From Archaeoglobus_B sp964471215 (GTDB lineage Archaea; Halobacteriota; Archaeoglobi; Archaeoglobales; Archaeoglobaceae), in NCBI GenBank assembly GCA_964471215.1, contig CAYYFC010000011.1:1-43279 (forward strand): a stretch of DNA of 43,279 nt, written 5' to 3'. The notes under the pieces are model-generated. The model was not told where the DNA came from. It did no database searches and worked only from the letters and a program-made list of their open reading frames with translations. Each line of letters opens with the position of its first letter. The stretch's first letter is position 1. A program made the position numbers and the translations under genes. This document shows positions 15,396-22,507 of this stretch, one piece after another.

Positions 15396-18182
15396 ATGTC
15401 TGAAGAAGAGAAAAAGCTCAGAACACCTATAGTTGCAGTTTTGGGTCATGTGGATCATGGAAAGTGTCTTGCACCGGATGAGTTCATAATATCCCCCGAA
15501 TTGGGAAAGATAACTTTGAGAGATCTTTTTGAATTGGGAGGAGAAGTCGTAATAAGTAACGGGGTGGAGGAGGTAAGAAGGTTAAACATCCTCGTACAAT
15601 CACTAAACGGAAGACTGAAGTTCGAGAAGACTAGAACTCTTTACGTTTGGAGGATTAGACATAGGGGAAAGATAATCAGGGTTAAGTTAAAGAACTGGCA
15701 TGATATTAAGGTAACACCAGAACACCCGTTTTTGACAAAAAACGGATGGAAAAGATCTGAAGATTTGAAACCGGGTGATCTCGTAGCAATTCCCAGGAAG
15801 ATATATGCGAATGAAGATCTGAATCTTTTCATACGCCATCTAACATCATACATTCCAGAAATATCAGAACACCGTAATGATTTAGATTTTTTGAAGGCAA
15901 TGTTCTATTTAGTGGGATTAACCGTTGCAGATGGGGATGTTCTGAAGAAAATGGATGGAAGCGTTTGCAATGAGAGCTATTTGCAATCGATTTGCAGTAT
16001 TAATGAAAGGGGCGTTTTGTCGAAGATAGTATTCCTTGCCCCGAAGGAAATAGTTTCGGAATTTTTAAGGGGATTTTTTAATCGAAAGGGAAATGTAAAT
16101 GTTGCGTTGAAGAGGATAGAGGTAAGTGATAAGTCCGAAGATCTAATAAAGGATATTTCCCTTTTGCTTTTAAGATTTGGCATAACATCCAGGATTCATT
16201 GTAAAAAGGACGGTGAATTCATTCTGGAGATATCGGGTAGGAGAAATCTGGAAGTTTACATGAAGAGTATAGGATTTAGCGTGGACGAAAAGGTCAGAGA
16301 TTTGAAGTCTGCAATTGATAGCTGCTATGACGAGATGTGCTGCGATGAAGAGGGGAGTCTGGAATTCATCGAAGTTGAAGAGATCGAAGAGATTGAATAC
16401 GACGGATACGTCTATGACATATCGACGCGAACAAAGAACTTTGTGGCAAACGGAATTGTCGTTCACAACACAACGCTTCTGGATAAAATAAGAAAGACTA
16501 GGGTTGCAATGAAGGAGGCTGGTGGTATAACGCAGCACATAGGTGCAACTGAGATACCCATAAGCATAATAAGAGAGATATGCAAGGATTACCTGAAAAA
16601 GATAAAGATAACGATTCCAGGATTGCTCTTCATAGACACACCTGGTCACAGGGCCTTCACAAATCTGAGAAAGAGAGGAGGTGCCCTTGCAGATCTAGCA
16701 GTTCTTGTAATCGACATAAACGAGGGATTCAAGCCACAGACTGAGGAGGCGATTTCCATACTTAGGACATTCAAAACACCGTTCGTAGTTGCTGCTAACA
16801 AGATAGATAAGATTCCAGGATGGCAGAGCATGAAGGATACGCCCTTTTTAAAGAGCTACGCACTTCAGGACGATTATGCAAAGAGAAATTTGGAAAATAA
16901 GATATACGAGCTTATAGGTGAGCTCTACAGGCATAAGTTCAATGCTGACAGATTTGACAGGATAAGGGATTTCACGAGAACAGTTGCCATAATACCCACA
17001 TCAGCCATAACAGGTGAGGGAATTCCAGAACTCTTAATGGTTCTTGCAGGCCTTGCGCAGAAGTACCTTGAGAAATCTTTGAGGCTGAGGGTTAAGGGAA
17101 AGGCAAGAGGAACCGTTCTGGAGGTTAAGGAGGAAAAGGGTCTGGGAATTAGCTGCGATGTGATACTCTATGACGGAACACTCAAGGTTGGTGATACCAT
17201 AGCAATAGCGGGGATAGATGATGTCATAGTAACCAGGGTGAAGGCAATTTTAAAACCGAGACCTGCTCAGGAGATGAGAGTTGAGAGCAAGTTCAGAAGC
17301 GTTAAGAGCGTTACAGCTGCAGCAGGTGTAAAGATAGTCGCATCAAATCTTGAAAATGTTCTTGCGGGAAGTGAATTCGAGGTTGTTGAGAGTGAAGATG
17401 ATATAAGGAAGTTCAGAGAAAGGGTAAGAAGGGAATACGAGGAGATAGCAATAAGAACTGATGAGGAAGGTGTAGTTCTGAAGACAGATACGCTCGGATC
17501 TCTAGAGGCTCTAATAAACGAGCTTAAGAGGTTTAACATACCCATAAAGAAGGCTGAGGTTGGAGATGTTGATAAGAGGGATGTTGTCGATGCGTCAACA
17601 AACAAGGACGAGCTTAATAAGGTAGTACTGGCTTTCAACGTGAAGATACTTTCCGGTGTTGAGGAAGAAGCCAGAAAGTACGGTGTAAACGTCTTTTGCG
17701 ACAACGTGATTTATTCGCTCATAGACAACTTCGTGAAGTGGAGAGAGGAGACAAGGGAGCTAAGGGAGAGGAAGAGAATTGAGGCTTTGATAAAGCCTGC
17801 GAAGATAAAGCTGTTAAAGGAGTACATATTCAGAAGGAGCAAACCAGCGATAATAGGTGTAAGGGTTCTTGCGGGAGAGATAAGAAAGGATTTAGAATTA
17901 ATGAGAGAGGATGGTAAGAAGGTGGGAAGAATAAGAAGTATTCAAAAAGAGGGGAAAAGTATAAGTGTTGCAAGAGAAGGTGAAGAGGTCGCAATTGCAA
18001 TTGATGGTGTTATGATTGGAAGACAGATTGATGGTGATGAAGTTTTATATATAGACATTCCAGAAGCTCATGCTAAAATATTTGAAAGAGAGTTATTTGA
18101 TGTTCTTAGCGATAATACAAAGAAGGCATTAAAAGAATTTTTAGAGATAAAAAGAAAAGAAAACCCATTCTGGGCCAGATAG
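15396..18182 (+). CDS. infB: Translation initiation factor aIF5B with intein
   Basis: aIF5B is the GTPase that promotes subunit joining during initiation. The 928-codon frame encodes a host protein of about 593 aa split by a 335-aa intein after GHVDHGK, that is, within the G1 P-loop; the host resumes with TTLLDKIRKT. After removal of the intein, the other G motifs follow: DTPGH (G3) and NKID (G4). The C-terminus, EIKRKENPFWAR, matches normal archaeal ends, so the IS607 element just downstream did not damage it. The gene closes the L7Ae operon. Without splicing the GTP site would be destroyed, so splicing is needed for viability unless another copy exists. Confidence 0.94.
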   Translation: MSEEEKKLRTPIVAVLGHVDHGKCLAPDEFIISPELGKITLRDLFELGGEVVISNGVEEVRRLNILVQSLNGRLKFEKTRTLYVWRIRHRGKIIRVKLKNWHDIKVTPEHPFLTKNGWKRSEDLKPGDLVAIPRKIYANEDLNLFIRHLTSYIPEISEHRNDLDFLKAMFYLVGLTVADGDVLKKMDGSVCNESYLQSICSINERGVLSKIVFLAPKEIVSEFLRGFFNRKGNVNVALKRIEVSDKSEDLIKDISLLLLRFGITSRIHCKKDGEFILEISGRRNLEVYMKSIGFSVDEKVRDLKSAIDSCYDEMCCDEEGSLEFIEVEEIEEIEYDGYVYDISTRTKNFVANGIVVHNTTLLDKIRKTRVAMKEAGGITQHIGATEIPISIIREICKDYLKKIKITIPGLLFIDTPGHRAFTNLRKRGGALADLAVLVIDINEGFKPQTEEAISILRTFKTPFVVAANKIDKIPGWQSMKDTPFLKSYALQDDYAKRNLENKIYELIGELYRHKFNADRFDRIRDFTRTVAIIPTSAITGEGIPELLMVLAGLAQKYLEKSLRLRVKGKARGTVLEVKEEKGLGISCDVILYDGTLKVGDTIAIAGIDDVIVTRVKAILKPRPAQEMRVESKFRSVKSVTAAAGVKIVASNLENVLAGSEFEVVESEDDIRKFRERVRREYEEIAIRTDEEGVVLKTDTLGSLEALINELKRFNIPIKKAEVGDVDKRDVVDASTNKDELNKVVLAFNVKILSGVEEEARKYGVNVFCDNVIYSLIDNFVKWREETRELRERKRIEALIKPAKIKLLKEYIFRRSKPAIIGVRVLAGEIRKDLELMREDGKKVGRIRSIQKEGKSISVAREGEEVAIAIDGVMIGRQIDGDEVLYIDIPEAHAKIFERELFDVLSDNTKKALKEFLEIKRKENPFWAR
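15465..16469 (+). mobile_element. Intein in aIF5B P-loop, homing endonuclease degenerate
   Basis: Residues 24-358 of the infB product are an intein. Splicing blocks are intact: Cys1 (CLAPDEFIISPELG), block B with TPEH, block F/G ending NGIVVHN, and Thr as the +1 extein residue. The central domain is of the two-motif LAGLIDADG type. The first motif, FYLVGLTVADGDV, keeps its acidic residue. In the second, FLRGFFNRKGNV, the expected aspartate before glycine is lysine. I infer that the endonuclease is dead or weak while splicing is retained. The insertion site after the GK of the P-loop is a known intein site in archaeal IF2/aIF5B. Confidence 0.92.
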
Positions 18183-19450
18183 TTTATTAATTCCGTTCTG
18201 GTTCTCCGTAGCACATCATAATATTTTACAGCAAGCTTTAACAATCTCTTTTGTTTATTAGCTACGGAGAACCTTCCGACGCTCCAAACTTCATCGGGAT
18301 AAATCCTCAGTCCTTCATCTGCGTTGGCTTTCGGGGGGAACGGAGACTCCCCACATCTTCTGGCTAAGTTTAACACGGCGACACAATCTCTATCTCCCTC
18401 GAAACCGCAACTACATTTTAAGAGCCTGTATCCATTCGGTGTCAACTTAGCACCACACATCGGACACAGGCTCGAAGTATTGGACGGATTGACCTTCAAA
18501 ACGGGAATACCTCTCTCCTTAGCCTTTTCCTCCAATATTATTTGGAATCTTCTAAAGCTCCATTTATGTAGAATTCCGTTTAGTTTACTTCCATAATCTA
18601 TTGAATCCCTAATTCCGGTTAGATCTTCCATTACGATTACTGAATTCGTTCTTTCAGAATCATCAACGATTTCATTAGCAATTTTGTAGTATATGTCTTT
18701 GATGCAGTTCTTATGTCTCTCTTTGTATTTTCTATAAACCCTCTTTCTCTTCTCAAGTTTTGTTATCTTCAACTGCATCCTGCGGTATTTTAAATAGTAG
18801 GCGGTTCTAATTCTCTGCTCGAACGTTAGAACTTGTTTAATTTTTCCTGAGTTAAACCACGTTACGTTGTTTAGATTTACATCTACCGTTAAAACGTTTT
18901 TACATTCCTTAACTTTAACATCCTTTTTCAGCGGTAGAAGTAAGTATATTTTACCTTTTCTCGGTTTTAAAATCGGTTGTCTTGAAATTCTGTAACCCTG
19001 ATTTAGGTATTTCTTAAGATGTTTGTGAATCTTCCTTCTAAACTTTATTCTCTCGCCGAAATAGTTCAATGAGAATTCTATTTCATCATCTTCAATCCTG
19101 TATGAAAACGTTGTTTCGTCAAGCAAAACCCCTAATTTCTTAAAGATTGGTCTAGATGGTTTTTCCTCAATTTCTCCTTTCTTCCACATCCTTAGTAATC
19201 TCCTATGACTTTTTAATAGTCCAGACGCTATTTGTGCTGAGGTGTGAATGTAATGGGACGGAAAATCCGAATATTCTCTCCTTAGATAATCGTAATTCTC
19301 CTGTCTAAGCCTTTTATAAGACGTAACATTGTTTTTTAAACCGTAATCTATGAAATAATTAACCAAATCACGGTAATCTTTGATCTTATCATTCCATTTT
19401 AATGGAGTTCTAAATTGAACAGTTCTAACTACTGAGTAAACTTCTGACAA
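18068..19450 (-). CDS. tnpB: TnpB RNA-guided nuclease (IS607 type)
   Basis: TnpB proteins are guide-RNA-directed DNA nucleases and ancestors of Cas12. The RuvC triad is intact: D190 (LTVDVNLNN), E275 (VIVMEDLTG) and D355 (GDRDCVAVL). The zinc finger cysteines C329, C332, C346 and C348 (CPMCG, CSCG) are present. The recognisable protein ends near the element edge; the open frame runs on about 38 codons into the antisense strand of infB before stopping at 18068, which suggests that the original stop was lost or that the tail derives from the insertion site. The guide RNA would come from the 3' end, about 18190-18300, where a perfect 13-bp inverted repeat lies. Confidence 0.9.
   Translation of the reverse strand: MSEVYSVVRTVQFRTPLKWNDKIKDYRDLVNYFIDYGLKNNVTSYKRLRQENYDYLRREYSDFPSHYIHTSAQIASGLLKSHRRLLRMWKKGEIEEKPSRPIFKKLGVLLDETTFSYRIEDDEIEFSLNYFGERIKFRRKIHKHLKKYLNQGYRISRQPILKPRKGKIYLLLPLKKDVKVKECKNVLTVDVNLNNVTWFNSGKIKQVLTFEQRIRTAYYLKYRRMQLKITKLEKRKRVYRKYKERHKNCIKDIYYKIANEIVDDSERTNSVIVMEDLTGIRDSIDYGSKLNGILHKWSFRRFQIILEEKAKERGIPVLKVNPSNTSSLCPMCGAKLTPNGYRLLKCSCGFEGDRDCVAVLNLARRCGESPFPPKANADEGLRIYPDEVWSVGRFSVANKQKRLLKLAVKYYDVLRRTRTELINYLAQNGFSFLFISKNSFNAFFVLSLRTSNNSLSNILA
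18200..18273 (-). ncRNA. Inverted repeat in tnpB 3' end, likely omega-RNA scaffold part
   Basis: GGTTCTCCGTAGC and its exact reverse complement GCTACGGAGAACC (18200-18212 and 18261-18273) are separated by 48 nt within the 3' end of the IS607 tnpB. In TnpB systems the guide RNA scaffold overlaps this region, and the guide begins at the element's right edge. Here the edge would be close to 18190, next to the infB stop codon. The fold is visible in the sequence; its RNA role is inferred. Confidence 0.5.
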
Positions 19451-20036
19451 CTTCTATCACCTTCTTCCTCTTGTGACTCCTAAAACCATACAACCTCCCG
19501 GCAAACGACGTTATAATCGTGATTAAATCCTCTACAAGCTCCTCTTGAGGAGTTTTGAATCCTTTTTTACTGTCTACAACTTCTATTTCTACGTTGAATG
19601 CTTTAAACAATGTGCTCAAATATTTAAATCCAAATCTAGTTAGCCTATCTTCAGTAGCTACTACAACTTTTCTAATCTTTCTATTGGTAACATATTCAAA
19701 GACTTTATTCAATCCTTTTCTATTTTCGTTTAGTCCAGATGCTATGTCAGTTAGAACGTCTAAAACATCATATCCTTTTTCATCACAATATCTCTTTAAG
19801 TATTCTACTTGTGTATGCAAATCCTTTTCCTGATCTTTTGATGAAACTCTTGCATAGATGATAACCTTATTCTCAACATCAGATTCTCCTACTAATCTTA
19901 AGTATTCCGAATAAGGTATCCTGTACTCTTTTCCAATCTTAACAGCTTTGATTTTCTTGTCGTATATCCATCTCCTAACTGTTAATGGATGTACTCCAAG
20001 CATCTTTGCAAGCCTTCCTATTCTAAGCATATCCAT
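19425..20036 (-). CDS. tnpA: IS607-family serine recombinase TnpA
   Basis: The transposase of the element, a small serine recombinase. A MerR-like helix-turn-helix at the N-terminus (IGRLAKMLGVHPLTVRRWIY, residues 6-25) is followed by the catalytic domain starting VIIYARVSSKDQ, whose serine is the nucleophile. The active-site segment VVVATEDRLTRFGF is also present. The N-terminal DNA-binding domain followed by the catalytic domain is the IS607 order, the reverse of classical resolvases. At 203 aa it is full length. Confidence 0.93.
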   Translation of the reverse strand: MDMLRIGRLAKMLGVHPLTVRRWIYDKKIKAVKIGKEYRIPYSEYLRLVGESDVENKVIIYARVSSKDQEKDLHTQVEYLKRYCDEKGYDVLDVLTDIASGLNENRKGLNKVFEYVTNRKIRKVVVATEDRLTRFGFKYLSTLFKAFNVEIEVVDSKKGFKTPQEELVEDLITIITSFAGRLYGFRSHKRKKVIEVVRSLLSS

Positions 20037-20079
20037 TAGTTACTAAATGTTATCAATTGCTTAAAAATATTATGGTTTG

Positions 20080-20235
20080 TTATATGTCATCCAAAACAGC
20101 TTCGAACCCTAATTTAATATGCATCCATGATACTTCATAGGCTTTTCTCATTTCTTCCTTAAATATTTCCTCTAGTAGATTTATCTTAATTAGCGCTTTT
20201 ATTAGCTTGTTAATCAGATTATTGTGTAAATGCTC
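20080..20235 (-). pseudogene. In-frame 51-codon extension after the wHTH stop
   Basis: Immediately after the TAA that ends the wHTH gene, the same reading frame stays open for 51 codons to a second TAA at 20080-20082. The predicted residues (EHLHNNLINKL at the start, MRKAYEVSWMHIKLGFE near the end) look protein-like and continue the helical C-terminus. No start codon opens the segment. I infer that the gene once encoded about 149 aa and that an ochre mutation now splits it, or that the stop is read through. A sequencing error is possible. Confidence 0.5.
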
Positions 20236-20529
20236 TTAGATTTCTAAGATTTTTAACATTTCTTCAAGAACTGAAATTAATTTCCTTCCAGTTTCGGTTA
20301 GTATATATTTATCCGATTTCTTCTCAACAACATTTAAATCCATTAACGATTTTAAATGTCTATTCAAAATTCCTGGATTTAATTTTGTCTCAAACATCAA
20401 TTGAGAAAACCTCATGGGATTTCTTTCAAGTTTAAAGAGTATGGAGCTAACACCATTCCTTGATATGACTTTTAAAATTTTTTGATGTTTTCTAACTCTA
20501 TCACTTGTATGTATGTTAGCACTTATCAT
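20236..20529 (-). CDS. Winged-helix regulator, candidate EarA-like (possibly truncated)
   Basis: A 97-aa winged-helix DNA-binding protein. The segment MRFSQLMFETKLNPGILNRHLKSLMDLNVVEKKSDKYILT-like region (residues 38-78) has the helix-turn-helix plus wing pattern of ArsR/PadR-like regulators. Its location after the chemotaxis operon and near the archaellum genes makes it a candidate for EarA, the euryarchaeal archaellum activator; that is inference from context. It has its own TATA element and a GAGGTGA ribosome binding site. The frame continues past the stop codon, so it may be a shortened version of a longer protein. Confidence 0.65.
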   Translation of the reverse strand: MISANIHTSDRVRKHQKILKVISRNGVSSILFKLERNPMRFSQLMFETKLNPGILNRHLKSLMDLNVVEKKSDKYILTETGRKLISVLEEMLKILEI

Positions 20530-20602
20530 TATATTTCACCTCAGAACGACATTAATTAAACCCATCAGCAATCACATTATTATAACTATCATTGTCATCG
20601 GA

Positions 20603-20611
20603 TATTTATAG
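20603..20611 (-). promoter_or_regulatory. TATA box for the wHTH regulator
   Basis: On the minus strand CTATAAATA lies about 80 nt upstream of the wHTH start codon and would place transcription start near 20578. The regulator can therefore be expressed separately from the che operon that ends at cheR. Confidence 0.45.
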
Positions 20612-20628
20612 CTTACGATTTGAGAAAT

Positions 20629-21429
20629 TTATATTTTCATATAAATTTTTTCTTTTAAATCTATAGCCATAAATTTAGTTTTAAACTCATTTGGTATCGT
20701 TTCAGATTTACCAATTATCAAATAACCCCCCTTAACCAAAGCATGGTAGAAATCGTTGATAACCTTGATTTTCTGCTCTTTCGTAAAATATATCATGACA
20801 TTTCTACAAAATATTACATCAAAAAACCTTGATACTGGTTTATCGGTGATTAAGTCATGCTTTTTAAATTTGATACACTTCTTTAAAAATGGTTTTATAA
20901 CAAGTTTATTATTCATCTTATTAAAATATTTTTTAATTATTTCCTCACTTAAATTTTTTAGTTGATGAACGGAATAAACACCTTCTTCAGCCCTTTTTAG
21001 GCATTCCTCATCTATATCTGTAGCGTATATAATAGGTGACCAGTCATTGCCGAGTGATTCGTAAATACAAATTGCTATGGAATACGGTTCCTCGCCGCAT
21101 GAACATCCAGCACTCCAGATTCTTATCATTTTGCTACCAATTTTCCTCTTTCTTTCGGCAATATTTGGAAGTATTTGCCTCATGAAATGGTAAAATGGTG
21201 TCTTGTCTCTCATAAACTCTGTTACATTTATTGTTATAGCATCTAAAAGTTTATAAATTTCATCTCTATCCTTTCTGAGAATCCTGAAGTATTCAACATA
21301 ATTCTTAACGCCTACTGCCTTCATTCTAAATTCTATTCTTCTCTTAAGATAATTTTCTCTGTACCCGTTTAGATTCACTCCTGCGTTTTTAGATACATAG
21401 TTTATTATTGATTTAAAAGCTAAATCCAT
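20629..21429 (-). CDS. cheR: Chemotaxis protein methyltransferase CheR
   Basis: CheR methylates glutamates of chemoreceptors using SAM, setting receptor sensitivity together with CheB. The 266-aa protein has the N-terminal helical domain (residues 1-70), the SAM-binding IWSAGCSCGEEPYSIAI near residue 103 and the FFDVIFCRNVMIYF motif near residue 202. No C-terminal extension or receptor-docking pentapeptide module is present. It overlaps cheD by 10 nt and is the last gene of the chemotaxis operon before the regulator. Confidence 0.95.
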   Translation of the reverse strand: MDLAFKSIINYVSKNAGVNLNGYRENYLKRRIEFRMKAVGVKNYVEYFRILRKDRDEIYKLLDAITINVTEFMRDKTPFYHFMRQILPNIAERKRKIGSKMIRIWSAGCSCGEEPYSIAICIYESLGNDWSPIIYATDIDEECLKRAEEGVYSVHQLKNLSEEIIKKYFNKMNNKLVIKPFLKKCIKFKKHDLITDKPVSRFFDVIFCRNVMIYFTKEQKIKVINDFYHALVKGGYLIIGKSETIPNEFKTKFMAIDLKEKIYMKI

Positions 21430-21887
21430 ACATTTTCACCGTTGCTGTATCTCACAAGTAGTTTTCCATTCGACACAAAAAAGTAAACGTTTCTACCACG
21501 TGTCCCTCCCACATCCTCAGCAACTATCCTTATATTTAACTTTTTTAGAATCTCTCTTACTGCTTTAATATTCTTCTCACCTATCTTTAAAAATTCAAGT
21601 GTCATATGTTTAAATATCTGAGCTCCACCAGATATCTTTGCAACTATGTTTTCTCTCTTTGCACCCATTTTTCTCATCTCCTCGATAAGCGTTGGAATTG
21701 CATGGTTTGCATACTTAGGATTTCTACTGTCTTCACTTGAATATGGCAATAGTATATGTGCTAATCCTCCAATTCTGTTCTTGGTATCGTAAAGAGCAAC
21801 ACATATGCATGAACCCAGACCTAATGCTACAAGTGTACCATTATTCTTAGTAACCTTAATTTCTCCTATGCCGACTACGAATTCCAT
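21420..21887 (-). CDS. cheD: Chemoreceptor glutamine deamidase CheD
   Basis: CheD deamidates receptor glutamines and partners with CheC in adaptation. The catalytic cysteine and histidine are in GLGSCICVALYD and GGLAHILLP, and a conserved threonine-containing segment follows (KISGGAQIF). I start it at ATG 21887, which overlaps the cheC stop as TAATG and yields MEFVVGIGEIKV, family-like; the frame extends 11 codons upstream. Length is 155 aa. Confidence 0.93.
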   Translation of the reverse strand: MEFVVGIGEIKVTKNNGTLVALGLGSCICVALYDTKNRIGGLAHILLPYSSEDSRNPKYANHAIPTLIEEMRKMGAKRENIVAKISGGAQIFKHMTLEFLKIGEKNIKAVREILKKLNIRIVAEDVGGTRGRNVYFFVSNGKLLVRYSNGENVWI

Positions 21888-22501
21888 TATTCCACCATGT
21901 CTCTTAGTTTTCTTATGCATTTCATGATCTTTTCATCTGGTATAAACATTATCATGATACTAACACTGTTACTCTCGTCTTTTAGCTGTGCTTCAAACAG
22001 TATTATGTTATCACTTTTTTCAGCAATTTTTGGTAGTATTGATTCTATTAATGCCAGTACATAATCAACTGCAAAGCCTGGTGGGGTGGGTATAAGCATT
22101 GTGTCAAGAAGCTCAGCTGTTGCATTACAGAAGGACGAAGATAGTATATTTCCTAGTTCTATCAATGCCGATTTTAACATTTCCTCACTCTCTTCATTAT
22201 TACCAAGAAGTAATGATGTCAAAGCCTTTGAAGAGTTTTTCGGAAATAATATGTATATATACCCGACTTCTTCATTTTCTAGGTCATTTAAGCTAACAAA
22301 GACTCCTGCGACAATATCGCTACCGTTTAACTGATTCTGTAAAGCCGTATGAATTTTCGATATGCTAACTATGTTGACCTTTGGAACTGTTAGTTCGATT
22401 ATTCTTCCAATCATTTGTGAAAGAGACGTTGCAGCATGACCGGCACCTATATTCCCCAACTCCTTCAATATGTCAAGCTCAAAACCGCTAATTGTATCCA
22501 A
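21887..22501 (-). CDS. cheC: CheY-P phosphatase CheC
   Basis: CheC dephosphorylates CheY-P and is activated by CheD. Both active-site signatures of the family are present: ELGNIGAGHAATSLS at residues 14-28 and ELGNILSSSFCNATAELL near residue 116, each with the conserved Glu and Asn. So both half-sites may be functional. It starts at a TTG preceded by GGGGGGTGATGGG, and the start gives DTISGFELDIL after the initiator. Length is 204 aa. Confidence 0.93.
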   Translation of the reverse strand: MDTISGFELDILKELGNIGAGHAATSLSQMIGRIIELTVPKVNIVSISKIHTALQNQLNGSDIVAGVFVSLNDLENEEVGYIYILFPKNSSKALTSLLLGNNEESEEMLKSALIELGNILSSSFCNATAELLDTMLIPTPPGFAVDYVLALIESILPKIAEKSDNIILFEAQLKDESNSVSIMIMFIPDEKIMKCIRKLRDMVE

Positions 22502-22507
22502 AACCCA

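Larger units (their letters stand above)
18185..20060 (-). mobile_element. IS607-family element (tnpA-tnpB)
   Basis: A two-gene element on the minus strand: a serine recombinase (19425-20036) and TnpB (18068-19450) overlapping by 26 nt, the standard IS607 organisation. It lies between the end of infB and a chemotaxis-associated regulator gene. IS607 elements have no terminal inverted repeats and insert at a GG dinucleotide, so exact ends cannot be placed. One edge must be within a few bases of 18190, and the other between the tnpA start and about 20080. Both proteins look intact, so the element may be active. Confidence 0.8.
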
